From Papaver somniferum (lineage: Eukaryota; Streptophyta; Magnoliopsida; Ranunculales; Papaveraceae), in assembly GCF_003573695.1 (NCBI RefSeq), contig NC_039358.1, forward strand, positions 95,976,117 to 96,040,116: 64,000 nt of DNA, given 5' to 3'. The notes below the pieces were generated by a model. The model did not search any database. It worked only from the letters and a program-made list of their open reading frames with translations, and was not told where the DNA came from. The translations under genes were made by a program, and so were the position numbers. Below are positions 45,915-56,900 of the stretch, one piece after another (within the stretch, counting starts at the first letter, position 1; each line of letters begins with the position of its first letter).

Positions 45915-46505
45915 GTTGGGTTCGAATGTAATAATACTTAACCGTAAAAAATCCTGTATTTACTGTAAGGATATTTTTCTACGGTTGGTTTTTTATTTTA
46001 TTTTTAACTATCAGTAAGGAAAACCCTAAGCATTAGTAGTTTATCAATATGTGTAGGCGTAAACAAAGGGATTTATTAAGATTTTGTAAGAGAAATAAGA
46101 ATCTAAAGATTTGTTAATCTTTTGTAAATAAATAAGGAAAATTATTAGTCTTGTTGAGATTTTTTAGGAATAATAAATCAAAAACCATACATGTTTTAAA
46201 GTTTCACCAAAATCTTAAATATTCTTTATGCCAAAAACTAAACACGTTTTAGTTAAATACATTAAATATTTTATTTGCCCAATGAACACTCATTAAGGAG
46301 TCCAAATTTGTGCATCCTTTAAAAACCGAGGTGCATATTCTGGCTCTTCGTATTGGAGGGTTTTTGTGTAGAGATTTTAGACAATAATGGTTTAATACTT
46401 TTCAAAATAATAAAAAAATATTTTCTCTCTCTTGTTTAACTCTCGGTTTGTTTTCTCCATTATCATACATCCTCCAAGATTCATACATTTAATTAGTGAA
46501 GATTC
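45915..46505. other. Short intergenic sequence with imperfect inverted repeat
   Basis: TTAACCGTAAAAAATCCTG (about 45950) and AAGGATATTTTTCTACGGTT (about 45967) form an imperfect hairpin. Otherwise AT-rich with no gene recognised. Confidence 0.45.
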
Positions 46506-48988
46506 TGTTAGAGCAATGCTCGGTCGAACTCGCAAGCGTTTCTATCTCAAGCTTGTTTCTCAAGTTTAGTTGCCAAAACTATAAGTCTTGATTTCTAGTC
46601 TACTTATAGCTATGTCTCGGATTAGGATAGAATGTGTAGTTGAGCTTTAGAGTTCATGGCGTTCATCGATTGAAGACGAAGAACTACTAAGGGATCTTGT
46701 GATACTTCATCAACAAAAGGTATGTGGAGATTTGAACTCATCTATCACTCAGAAGTCTATTTCTATTCTATCTCCTATTGAGACAAAATTCGTATAGCTA
46801 TATAGACTTTACTTTATACACATTTGATATTTCGAGTTGAGTTTAACTTGCTTACATATTTCTCCAAATATGTGTTGGTAAAATTTCACTTTAAACAAGT
46901 TCATCTTTATTCTTGACGAAAGTCAAAAGATGATCATGTGAAAATCGCCTGGTAACATTTTACATGATTTGTGCGAGACAGTCATTTGTTGTAGACTCGG
47001 AATGCTTCGTATTGATCTATTAATCACTTGAAAATTGCTTTGAAGCTAATAGTTTGTGTGAGACAGCTATTCCCATCTTCCAAGAATGTTTCAATGATTA
47101 AAATGGAGTTTAGAACGATTAACCATTGATTGGATATAGCACACTATGCGTACTTGTATGCTAACTATTGCAAGTTATTCCAAGTCCGGGAACCATAGTA
47201 TGCATACCCGTACGCGTACTGGTTTGATAGTTGAAGTTCGGGAACTTAGTGTGCATACCCGTATGCGTACCGGCTTAAAATTTCAAGTCCCGGAATTCAA
47301 CTGAGTTTGGTTGTGTACGACAGTATGCGTACCAGTTCGCATAATGGCGAACCCATACCAAGTCCGGCTACTTAGGTATGGTAGGTTAAGTTCTAAAATC
47401 GGTTTGTTCATGAACAAATACATTTATATAATAAAGAATGCAATCTTTTGCAAACCGTGGCTATAATGTTCATGGATTGATTCGAGCGAATCAAAATTGA
47501 TTTTGCCTCAATTGTGTCTTGTATACATCTATGAGAGTATAAACAATTGAACAAATCTATAACTAGTTTCACTTGAGTCATTTGAGTTGGTTGTGATTAA
47601 GATGAACAAGGTTGATGTGAAAGTGTTCATATGGCTAACTTCGGTTAACTTTTGTTGAGCCAACTAAGTGTACACGTTTAGGTACGGTTACCTATATCTA
47701 AATGAAGTCACATTTCATTTGTTTATAACAAGCTAAGTTCGATCTAACGGTTGAAAGATATTAGCTTGACTCCAATCAAGTTTTCATCTAACAGTGAATA
47801 TTGAATGTTTTGTTACCAAGGTAGCATTGATTGCAAACCCTGATTTGAAGATTATATAAGGGAAAACTATAGCAATTGGGAAACCTAATCCCCACACCTC
47901 TTGTGTGATACTAGTTGCGACTAGAGTTGATTCTCCTTTAACCTAGTTTTTTCCTAAAACCATTATAGGTTAACTACTTAAAGAATTCATTGGGATTCTG
48001 AAGCTAGACCCAACTATTTTCTCTGTAGTTGCGTGTTCTGTTCTTACTTTCTTCTATCGTATTGATTCTTCTCTAAGATTTGCTCGAGATTCAATCTCCG
48101 ATAGGTAAGATAAAAAATAGTCACAAACATCTTTATCTCATCGTTTGTGATTCCACAATATCTTATTTCGCTACCATAGGATTAAGATTATTGTGAGGTG
48201 ATTGATATTACTAGGTTGTTCTTTGGGAATATAAGTCCGGTGTATCAATGGGTTCCTGTTCACCTTGATTTATCAAACGACGGAACAAAAACTCGTAGGT
48301 ATTTCCGTCGGAGAAAGATTTATCTATTCAATAGACTTTTCTGTGTGAGAAAGATTTGTTTATCAAGTTTTCGACTTTGGGTCGTATCAACTCTTAGTTG
48401 TGGGTAAAATCAGCTAAGGGAATCAAGTGCGCAAAATCCGGCGTGGTTCAAGAGGTGTAAGGAACGCGACTGTACCTTAATCAGTGTGAGATTGGTTAGG
48501 GCTCAACCACATTCCAGCCCGAAGTTAACTTGTAGTAGGCTAGAGTCTGTAGCGGCTTAATACAGTGTGTTGTTTAAATCTGGACTAGGTCCTAGGGTTT
48601 TTCTGCATTTGCGGTTTCCTCGTTAACAAAATTTCTGGCGTCTGTGTTATTTCTTTTCCGCATTATATTTTTATATAATTGAAATATCACAGGTTGTGCG
48701 TAGTTCAATCAATTGGTGAATCCAACCTTTGGTTTTTGATTGAAATTGATTGACACTTGGATATTGGTCTTTGGTACCGTCCAAGTTATTTCTCATATTA
48801 ATCCGTCTCACAGATTTCTATATGTTCGATTGCAGATTGATTTGAGAAATTGAGATATAACTCTTGGATGTATTTTCTTTGATTGAGTCTGACTGTCTAG
48901 TTGATTCTCTTGGAAATATATTGGAGTTAGTCCATACAGATTGCCTAAACGAAGTATTGGGTGTGGTTGTTAGACTCCTGCTTTTTCA
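46506..48988 (+). repeat. Copia-type 5' LTR
   Basis: Begins TGTTAGAGCAATGC and ends GCTTTTTCA at 48988, directly before a tRNA-Met-type primer site. A TATATAAG box lies near 47852. The upstream U3 part contains four copies of a TATGCGTACC-like word (about 47150, 47200, 47250 and 47320). The start is inferred from the TGTT dinucleotide pattern; the partner LTR is not in the window. Confidence 0.65.
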
Positions 48989-49004
48989 ATTGGTATCAGA
49001 GCAG
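48989..49004 (+). promoter_or_regulatory. Primer-binding site (initiator tRNA-Met type)
   Basis: ATTGGTATCAGAGCAG immediately follows the LTR. TGGTATCAGAGC is complementary to the 3' end of plant initiator tRNA-Met and is used by most copia elements. Confidence 0.85.
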
Positions 49005-49054
49005 GCAAACACGTTTAAGACCTCATAAGTCTGTGTTTGTAGTAATCTAACTCT

Positions 49055-49702
49055 ATGGACAGAAACGCTATCTCTGACAAACGCATCACCAGAAATAAAA
49101 GTTTTGTTTCTATAAAATCTATGAAAGAGAAAGATTTGTCGATCTCACATATAAATGAACATGCAGTTCACACGAAACAAACAAGTATTGATATGTGATA
49201 CTCTGATTATCTTACTGACGAGTTTGACTCTGAAGTAGAAAGGGAAGCAGCACAATAAAGTGCAGCGATTCTAAAACTTGTTAGAATCCAGGCAGTTGAA
49301 ATCAATCGGCTGAAACACAAGGTCAATACTATGGTTGGTATGGTAAAAGATCGTGATTCCCAATTAAAGGTTCTTCGTGAGGAAAATGTTGTTGGTTGTT
49401 CTTCCAGAACCTTACTCGAGGCTACACTCAAAGAAGATGCCCTTGAAATAGAACGACTATTGAGTAATCTCTCTATTCAAGACAAAGGTCGTTCTGTGGA
49501 GTCCATCATACCAATCACTTCTGGCTCTGCTGTGATATTAGAAAACGTGGCTAGTTCTAATCATGTTTCTCTAATGAAAACAACTTCAGAAGCTAAACTA
49601 CAAACCCTTCCTATTGCTGAAGAAATGCTTGGTTCTTCCACTGATCATGGATTTACCACGTCTTACGGAAGGAAGAAATCTTCTAACGATGTTTCTAATT
49701 GA
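49055..49702 (+). pseudogene. gag-like leader ORF of copia element, coiled-coil, two stops
   Basis: Starts at ATG 49055 (MDRNAISDKRITRNKSF), 50 bases after the PBS. One frame runs to 49702 with two in-frame stops (near 49197 and 49256). The part from 49331 is heptad-like and charged (RDSQLKVLREEN, LEIERLLSNLSIQDK), suggesting a coiled coil. No zinc knuckle, protease or RT follows, because another repeat begins at 49700. The product is not recognised; its position suggests the N-terminal part of a Gag or an accessory leader protein. Confidence 0.5.
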
Positions 49703-51700
49703 TGCGTGTCGTAGGTGTAATTAAATTAAATTACTTATTTTCACACAATTAACTAGTAATATAATGAAACCAAGAATCGTTCTCACGAAGAGCAGTGAGA
49801 TTTAGTTGTTCAAAAGGTCACAATGGGGGGGTTTTGTTTTAGATTTAAAAGAAAATAAACAAGTAATTAAAAGATTAAGTTGCAAGCAATATGGAGAGAG
49901 ATGATCGAGGAATCCTTCTTCGTTACTAAACCGCCAATGAGTTAATATATTCATCAATTCATCATTAATCATAGATTATTATCTACCGTGGAATAACAAC
50001 TAGCACAGTGCAATCCCCCAAAGTCCTTTGGTCACTGGATACCGAAGCGCTCGAATATCAGATTCTATTCGTCCAAGCCACCAAGTAGTAGCGCACTCAA
50101 GGTGTAAATTGGTCGAATGGTTTATATTTTATGACTTAGGTTAATCTTAGTAGTTAGAGTCTTAGTGCAAGGTCCACTTTCTAATGTTGTTCTACACGCG
50201 ATTGCTCCACAAAATCCCTCTGCAAGGTCTCACATTTTCTACTTGTGTATGGGTAATTCAACAATGACAAGGATATCCTAACCCTTTACTAGCAATAAAT
50301 CAATCAATAAACTACTATAGTTGGCCACCTAGAGCAATCAATTAATCAATCATAGACATTCATTAAAGTAGAAGCAAACAATAATCATATGAAGAACTCA
50401 AAATAGATGCATATATTAATCCAAATCAAGTCTACAACTTAGAATTCATCCTCAATCAATTATGGGTTTAGCTACTCATGGATGTAGAAACACCTATGTT
50501 AAACATATAAGAAAATGGAAGATAAATCGTTATGATAATGTAATCGCTCCAAAACCCTAGCTTTTCTTCCTTGTGTTCTTCTCTTCAAAGGCGTGATCAA
50601 AGATTATAAAATTAGTTTCTTTCTTTTATATGTGCCAAAATAGTAGATGCGCCCGTGCTCAAATCCCGTGTAAGCTGGTTGCCATAAACTCGCCATACTA
50701 ACACTAAAATCATGTAAAACTCGTCTGAAGTCACAACTCACGTCCAAACAGTCTTCATGGGCTCAGTCGTGAATAGTGAAGCTCAGCCCAATTCCAATGA
50801 AGCTTATAAACTCAACTGTCAGTCCCGTGAATTTGACAGCACACCTTACTTTTTCTTCCAACCCGCGGACATACCACTCTCCTTGAAAAATAAAAGTCCC
50901 TGAGTTTTCAATTTATCCAGATAACTTTCACGGACACTCCTCTGTCCGTGAGTTTCTTTTTCTTCTGACTTTTCCTTCGTCGGCTATTCTACCCGCGGCG
51001 ACTCGTACCTCCGTGAAAAATAAAAGTCCTTGAGTTTTTAGTTTGCCGGCCATTCATCTCACGAACAGTCTGGTCATCGTGAGTTTTAAAAGTTTCGAAG
51101 TTTTTACTTTTCCAGCAGTTACTCACATATACCAGGCTATCCGTGAAAAATCCACTTCCCTGAAACTTGTTTCCATATTTCTCCCAACTCATCTTCAATT
51201 CCTGCTCGTAACTCAAACTCTATTAAACTACCAAACCTATCTCCAATCATCACAACATACACTGCTAACCTTCTTCTCTGATTTCATCTCGAACTCGTCA
51301 TCACAATGGAACCATGAAACTCTTCATCTGTTCCATCAATCAACTCGAGATGTCTCCTTCATTCGACCACAACATTCATTGAAACAAATTCCATCGACTA
51401 CCAGCATCAACTTCCATACTTTATATTTCTCTGTTTTTATCATCACGATCAAATCCAACCAACCTCCATTCTCGGCTGTACAGCAGCACCAAGACTCCAT
51501 CAACAACAACCTCTCCTTACAGAGCTTCTCGTATAATGGAAGCAACACCCTCGAGTCTCAACTGGTCTGTCTTGTACGTTAAATTCATCTCAGCTCTCTT
51601 AAATGGAAGCAATCATCATTCCATTCCTGCAATCATCTGCCATTGATCACGACAATGTCCCATGCATTCTTTTCAAACTTCATTCCCTGCTAAAACTCTG
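49700..51700 (-). repeat. Unclassified LTR-like repeat, minus orientation
   Basis: On the minus strand it ends TTAATTACACCTACGACACG then CATCA at 49700, preceded by GTGAGAACGATTCTTGGTTTC. CGTGAGAACGAT-type phrases are typical of the U5 part of long plant gypsy LTRs. It truncates the gag-like frame at codon AAT. 50880-51180 repeats TCCGTGAAAAATAAAAGTCC twice and a TCTGTCCGTGAGTTT-like phrase. The outer boundary and a target duplication were not found, so start and nature are uncertain. Confidence 0.4.
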
Positions 51701-52664
51701 ACAACTGTATACACATAATCTGTGATCGTACACGTGTCTCCCTGACACGTACACTACATCAACACGAGGGGCATCAAGGCAATGATGCCATGTCACAACA
51801 CTCGAAGTACAAGTGCTGCCATCTTTTGCCACGTATCCACCATCATGCAAATCCAACGACGGCTAATCAAGGACCACCTAACGAAAGGATCAATGCGAAG
51901 CACCATGTAAAGCCTTGAGACATTACTTTATACCATCCCAAGGAAGATCCAGATCCGACGGACAAGAGGAAGAGCAGCTGACACACGCGTCAACAGCTGT
52001 CTGAAGCGTGCAAACTGACTCAACCACCCGGATTAAATGCTACGAACATAGGATACGTGTCAAAAATCATATGGAGAAGAAAGAGGCGACTCGGCGTCAT
52101 AGAATAATACCGTTGGAGGCATCGGTATAACACGAAGGTACCGTCGGACCAGCACAGAGATCGAGACGATAAAGATACAACTGTCGCTGAAAGAAGACCC
52201 CACACTCGACCTCTATAAATACCCAACTTGATGGAGAGAGAGGGGGTCGACCAATTTTAGGAAGAGTGAGAGATAACCCAGGAGAGAGAAATTGTAAGAA
52301 TAAGTATGAGTTCTATTTCCCTCCTAGCTTCGTTCCCCACTCAAAGTCATTTGATTATCTTTTTAAACTTTGAATACATAGTGAAACACCAACCCCCGTA
52401 GACGTAGGCCTTAGTGCCGAACCACGTAAATTTGCGTCTCATTTCTATTCTGCACTAATGATCTTCGTACTTTAACATTATGCATCTTTTAAATCATCAT
52501 ATGAATCCCTATGATGTGAGACAAGGATGAGCCCGAAGGCTCAGAGTTTCCCTTTTTACTGTTTTATGCTACTTTAATCATATTATTATCACTTTGTCAG
52601 TTTTATTATGATTGTGAACTTTGTTTGTGGATATGAAGATACCTTCGTTATTTCCGTGTTCACA
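51700..52664 (+). repeat. Tat-like gypsy 5' LTR (left boundary uncertain)
   Basis: A TATAAAT box lies at 52214-52220, then an AG-rich leader, then CCCGTAGACGTAGGCCTTAG (about 52395) with GTGCCGAACC. It ends TTCACA at 52664, followed by a PBS. It shares its landmark order with the LTR end at 15400-15925. Confidence 0.6.
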
Positions 52665-52667
52665 ATC

Positions 52668-52685
52668 TGGCGCTAGAAACAGGGA
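52668..52685 (+). promoter_or_regulatory. Primer-binding site of gypsy element
   Basis: TGGCGCTAGAAACAGGGA, three bases after the LTR end; 17 of 18 bases match the minus-strand site at 3457-3474. Confidence 0.75.
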
Positions 52686-53255
52686 CTTTGTCCCGCTAAA
52701 ATATTTATCTTACTTTGTGTCTTTACCTATTTTTTGGCTCCCAACGCTATTCTTCAAATAATAGTGTTCCGGGTAACTCGTCATTTTTGTATTTTTCAAA
52801 AACTCTTTTATATCCGTGTTTTCTGTTGTAAAAAATCTTTAGATCTGCATTCGCTTTCGCAGTTATTTTAGGGATCCGAGATCTCTTTTATACCAACACC
52901 TACCTATAATATGGATTTAAAATGATATACCTTTAAAGTCAAGTTTAAAATACTCATATCATGTGTTTGCTAATAAACATCTACCATATCTGCATTTTCA
53001 TGTTTAAAAAACTAGGGATCTGCATGTTTTCATGAAGAATTTTTAGACCCATGAGCAGATCTATGTTTGCGATTATCGGATCTGCGTTTTCTCTTGAAAA
53101 AGTTTAGGATTTTCTTCTCTCAAGCTGAGTTTTGCTTAAAAATATTAAGATGCACGATGAGGCCTTTGCCCTCACTGTGGAATTAACTTTGCTAAAAAAT
53201 CCCACGTGGATATTATTTCTTCGACAATGTTTTGTTTTTACAGGAAAACTCAAAG

Positions 53256-53993
53256 ATGGATAAGACAAAAGATGGGGGAAAGGCTAAGGCATCGTCAAAA
53301 GAAACGCCAAGAACAACTCTCGTTATGACGCGTAGCAAACAGAAGGGCGAAAATCTTAAAGCAGCAAACAAGAAATAGGATGGAGCAGAAAGCACGATGC
53401 CATTGGACGCCAGCACAATAGCATCAACAGCGTTGTAAGCAGCAACAACCAAAGCAGGTGCTTTCAAAGCAGCAGCGACAACCCGAGCCAATGAACAACG
53501 GGAAGGGATAGCTGAATCGATGATTCAACAACCTCTCTATGGGATGCCGCTCACCAACGAGCTGAATCAACCGTTTCTAGCCAACCAACCTCTTCTGATA
53601 GCAAACCAACCAGCATAACAGCCGACATAACTCCAGGCCCCATCCGCTGATCCACCGGTTCCCCTAATACAGACTGTTGATGAAGATCACACTGTAGCCG
53701 TCGGTGGACAGATGCAAGTAGGAACTCCGAACCAGGGATCGAACCATTCCATCCAGATGATGGCAGAACTTGAAGAGTTGAAGAAAAACCAGAAGGTATA
53801 CGCTGATGTTGTGGCCCTACTTGCACAAGAGAATCAACAACTCAAAGATAGGATCGCTCAGAGTACGAACTAGGAAATTTGCACGATGAAGCTAATTCCA
53901 AAGCACCGCTGCCTAATCAGGACCGAAGGATGATAGTGGCCAATGTCGACGATCTCGAACCATTAAATCGAAGGACTGCCAGAGGAAACCGAT
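53256..53993 (+). pseudogene. gypsy gag N-terminal part, broken by stops
   Basis: Starts ATG 53256 just after a TTTTTACAG acceptor-like site. It reads MDKTKDGGKAKASSKETPRT then LVMTRSKQKGENLKAANKK and a stop. In the same frame it continues through at least three more stops to ELEELKKNQKVYADVVALLA. The MTRSK motif and a later coiled-coil-like segment are usual for the start of gag in Tat-like plant elements. It is cut at 53993 by the LTR of the next element, so the element continues nowhere in this window. Confidence 0.65.
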
Positions 53994-56900
53994 TGTAAAG
54001 ACCCTCAAGCTCGTCAACGCTCTTAGACTAGTCAAGAGATATCTTAACTGCTAGTAACTCGATTAGTCTAACATGAACGTTAATTAATAGAAATTAATCT
54101 AACAACGATTTAGATACGAAACCGTTACCACTCGTTAGATCTCGAAAAATTATGCGAGATGAACCACACGAACGTGTCAATCGGATATCAGATGAAGAAG
54201 TAATCATCAGATTTGTTTGAAGGGAAAAATAGTCATCTTGCAGTTTAGCCTCCCTGGCTGCCCGTATCAAGTTTTCGGGTGCCTTTAGCAAAGTCGGTAG
54301 TCCTTATCCCTAATCGATCCAGTAGATAACTCATATTTTCTTTCTTATTCTTTCTTCTCTTGTTTCTTCTTCTGCTCTTCTGTTTCCATGCTATTCTTCT
54401 TTCGAGTGATCAAATGGAGGGTTTGTGATCGTTAAGAGGTAGAGAAGATCTTGTAGTAGTGGTAGTGATGATGTTGTTATCTGTTGTGGATTCAGATTTG
54501 AAGAAGGTAATGAATTATGAGTTAGGGTTTCAGTTGAGGCTCAAAGAAGAATTAGAATATGAAGATGACAATTTAGGGGATTGAATTAAGTTGGGTTTAA
54601 CACGAATTAGAATATAAGGTTAAAGAGTGATTTCAATTTGATAGTAGGTTTTCTGAGTTTGATAAAGAGATTAGTTCGAAGTTGAAATTAAACCCAGAGA
54701 AGATGGATTTGATGTTCTAAGAAGGGGATTAGAGGTGGGTTTGGTTGAATTGAGTAGTTAGAATTATGTATTGAACTCGAATTAGAAAACAGGGGATTAA
54801 GAATTACTTTTAGGGTTTTTATGAGCATAAGTATTTGAGATGGAGATTTTGTGATGAATACTAGGGGTCGATTCTGTTAATAAGAAGGTGGTGGAGTTAT
54901 CGTTGGTGTTGATTCAAGACTCGGGATAAAATGGTGAAGAAGAGTTTTCATTCAATTTCTTCAACAAGACTAATTTTAGGTAACTGTCTTTCCCAGTAAA
55001 CCTAATAAAGATATTAATTTATATCATTGAGATTATGAGTAGCTACTGATTAAGATTGAGATGGACAGGGTTGGTTGTGATAGAACTGTGATTGTTTTGA
55101 AGCTAATGTATGAGATGAGTTATGGTTATGGTGTTTCTTTTGAAGTTACATTTATAAGGAATTGTGTTGTTGTCTGTATGTTGGAATTAAATTACTTGTG
55201 AACTGAATTATGAACTATGGATGTTGATGAAGATGTTGATGAAGATATAATGAATCTCTAGAGAAGTATGAATGGATGTGAAGGTGGTGGTCTATATGCT
55301 GAATGTAACTTTGTGTATTGGTTGAGGTGATTATGGGGTTGCTGCAGGACTCAAGTTGAATGTGCTGATGAAAAGTGTGGCAGAGATGCTGAAGCGTAAA
55401 TGGAACTGAAGTTGAAGTGTATGGATGAGAGGATAGTGCCAATGAGATAGTGAATAAGTTGTAGTTGTAAAGCTAGGTTTGTGATTGTTGTTTATGGGTG
55501 AAAACTATTCCTGCCGAATTTGGTAATTTTGGGTGTGTGGATGAGGAATGAATCTAAACCCTAAACAAATGCACTGCACGGGAATGCTTTGTGATTCGAG
55601 AAATCAATTTGTACAATTCTGGCCTAAACCAAGAAATGGCCGTTCCACACTTGTTTCGGTCACAAAGTGAAGGAGATGGGGTTGATCTTAGGGAGGGAAG
55701 CGAAGAAGGTGTTGAGATTGTGATGGTGTTGGCTATGTATGACTTGTATCAAAAAGCTGAACTGGCTTGCAGAATGTAAGCTATCGGTTCGGGTGTTTGG
55801 ATACGGTTGTATCAACACTTGCTTCTGTTGTCTTCTTGTCCTGTCGAAATAGGGAGGAGAACCTATTTATACAAGTCATTGAGCCTTACTCACGTATCTC
55901 GTGGGAAGTGGAGAAAGTGGAGTGCTGAAGTAGTGGAGTTGCGGGTGCTAGTGTTAGACGATCAGTCTTGCCAACTTCTCCCATCATCACTAACCGTCCA
56001 CGACTTCCTGACACGTTCTTGTGCTGGCGCGTTGTGCACTGCACGCTGTAAACCGCCAGACCAATACCCCAGTATGTATCCTCCAGTTTGTGACATGATT
56101 GATGTCTCGAGTATGTGGATCGTGGGACCCACAGAAAGTAGCATGTAATGCTAGATTAAATAACTAAGTTATTTAGGAAGTCGATATTTAATCCTATGCA
56201 TGTAATGTATCGAATGTATTTAGCATGAGTGAAGCATCGCTGTTTTAAGGCTTAATGGAGTAAGTCACGATTAAGCGTCTTAAAATAGATGCATGTCTAT
56301 CCATCTTCAAGTGATCGTTTGGGGCTGTACAGGTAAGTCCTGACTTGGCCGATCACTTGGTGTGGTAGAGTGACGGATGGTAATCACCACGAAACTTCAT
56401 TGACCAGTTAACTCCTGACCAGGGTTTTATAACCAAGCAGGTGAAGTTGAATGGACGAGATGATCTTTGAGACACTCATCTGCGACCGTTAGTGGAATTA
56501 GGGTTTATGAAGAGGTGCGCAAGCATCACTCTTCAGCTTGGTCGAATCCAATCTTGGGACACGATTTTGGCAAGGCCGATTGGGCATGCGTGTAGACGGC
56601 ATGCCGGTGTACATGTCCATACCTCATTGTCTCGTGAAAGTGTGATCTAAGCCACTCAATTTTTCTGGCGAAGTTGAGTGGTTGAGATCAATTTGCGACA
56701 GAAATCCGGCGCCGCAAAAGCCGCGCGTCATGCCAACTTCGGGCGCGCGTTTCGAGGCGACCAAGCATGGTCGGTCTTGGCTGATTAGTCTAGTATACAG
56801 ACGGCGGGATGGTTTACACGTCCATACCTTAATACCCCATAGAAACGTGATCTGAGCCACTCAATTTTTCCGGCAAAGTTGAGTGGTCGAGATTAGTTTG

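Noticed and set aside
51043..51582. A 179-codon plus-strand open frame
   Set aside because: Composition is Ser/Leu/Thr/Gln-rich with no known motif, and it lies in LTR-like repeat sequence; probably chance.
49695..52459. CTAAT at 49695 and 52455 as a target duplication for the repeat starting at 49700
   Set aside because: The right copy falls inside a gypsy LTR whose landmarks continue undisturbed on both sides, so the match is chance.
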